A DNA stretch of 64,000 nt from Butyricicoccus_A sp963620595 (GTDB lineage Bacteria; Bacillota; Clostridia; Oscillospirales; Butyricicoccaceae), in the NCBI GenBank assembly GCA_963620595.1, contig CAVFAY010000006.1, positions 53,729 to 117,728 on the forward strand. Reading direction: 5' to 3'. The notes under the pieces are model-generated. The model saw only the letters and a list, made by a program, of their open reading frames with translations. It was not told the DNA's origin and made no database searches. A program made the position numbers and the translations under genes. Positions 63,946 through 64,000 of this stretch are shown here, in pieces. The number at the start of each line of letters is the position of its first letter. Positions within the stretch are counted from its first letter, which is position 1.

Positions 63946-64000
63946 TGGAGCGGATGACGAGGCTCGAACTCGCTACCTCCACCTTGGCAAGGTGGCGCTC
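63946..64000 (-). tRNA. tRNA-Gly (GCC), partial
   Basis: The 3' 55 bases are in the window. The anticodon loop TTGCCAA carries GCC. The T-arm GTTCGAGCC and the acceptor 3' strand ending CTCCA are present. It continues past 64000. Confidence 0.88.

Noticed and set aside
63337..63957. A 206-residue plus-strand protein across the right repeat
   Set aside because: It runs through the repeat, the remnant and the tRNA-Cys gene, so it cannot be one real gene. Only the part at 63665-63840 looks like a relic.

Overview
The window is a stretch of a low-to-medium GC Firmicutes chromosome, most likely a gut Clostridia (Oscillospirales-like) bacterium. This rests on the gene families (queA-tgt pair, Tn916-type integrase, Clostridia-type HK97-like siphophage genes, strong AGGAGG ribosome sites), not on any species-specific marker, so the exact genus is open.

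Layout. (1) 1-7684 is ordinary chromosome: the end of queA and tgt (queuosine tRNA modification), a LysR regulator divergent from a heterodimeric ABC exporter pair, D-serine dehydratase and a low-molecular-weight tyrosine phosphatase. (2) About 7651-63664 is one composite integrated element bounded by a 173/174-bp direct repeat that includes the 5' end of the phosphatase gene. Its left end carries a Tn916-family integrase (broken by a 1-base frameshift) and two excisionase-like genes. (3) 10073-38923 is a nearly complete siphophage block on the minus strand, running from primase-helicase through SNF2 helicase, terminase, portal, capsid and tail genes to holin and endolysin. It is interrupted by three cargo genes (Fic protein, DUF4143 ATPase, an orphan 56-residue protein). 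Three phage genes (primase, capsid protease, gp10) carry in-frame stop codons, so the prophage looks defective. (4) 39168-43879 is the phage DUF2800/DUF2815/DNA polymerase block, on the plus strand. The strand switch coincides with copies of an unusual 35-bp motif, one of which lies 29 kb away at the other end of the minus-strand block. (5) 43942-59780 is a plus-strand defence island: a type I restriction-modification locus of unusual make-up, then a two-gene Hachiman system. The restriction locus has a dead-methylase/specificity fusion, HsdR, an ADP-ribosylglycohydrolase-HsdM fusion, a second HsdM with a frameshifting deletion, HsdS, a tyrosine recombinase and a spare specificity half-gene. 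A fragment resembling the end of a GmrSD-type gene lies just before HamA-HamB. (6) 60106-63163 holds a regulator, a convergent two-gene operon encoding an SRA-like modified-DNA reader with a Tudor-like tail and a YaaC-family protein, and a third excisionase-like gene. (7) After the right repeat come a possible recombinase remnant, tRNA-Cys and part of tRNA-Gly.

How it fits together: a phage-derived element seems to have lost lytic function by point mutation while its accessory defence genes remain mostly intact. The restriction locus shows a built-in way to change DNA specificity (recombinase plus alternative target-recognition half with matching in-frame repeats). Most interesting are the DraG-HsdM fusion, the excisable specificity cassette, the Hachiman HamA with an atypical nuclease motif, the SRA/Tudor-YaaC pair, and the four-copy 35-bp motif at the inversion boundaries.
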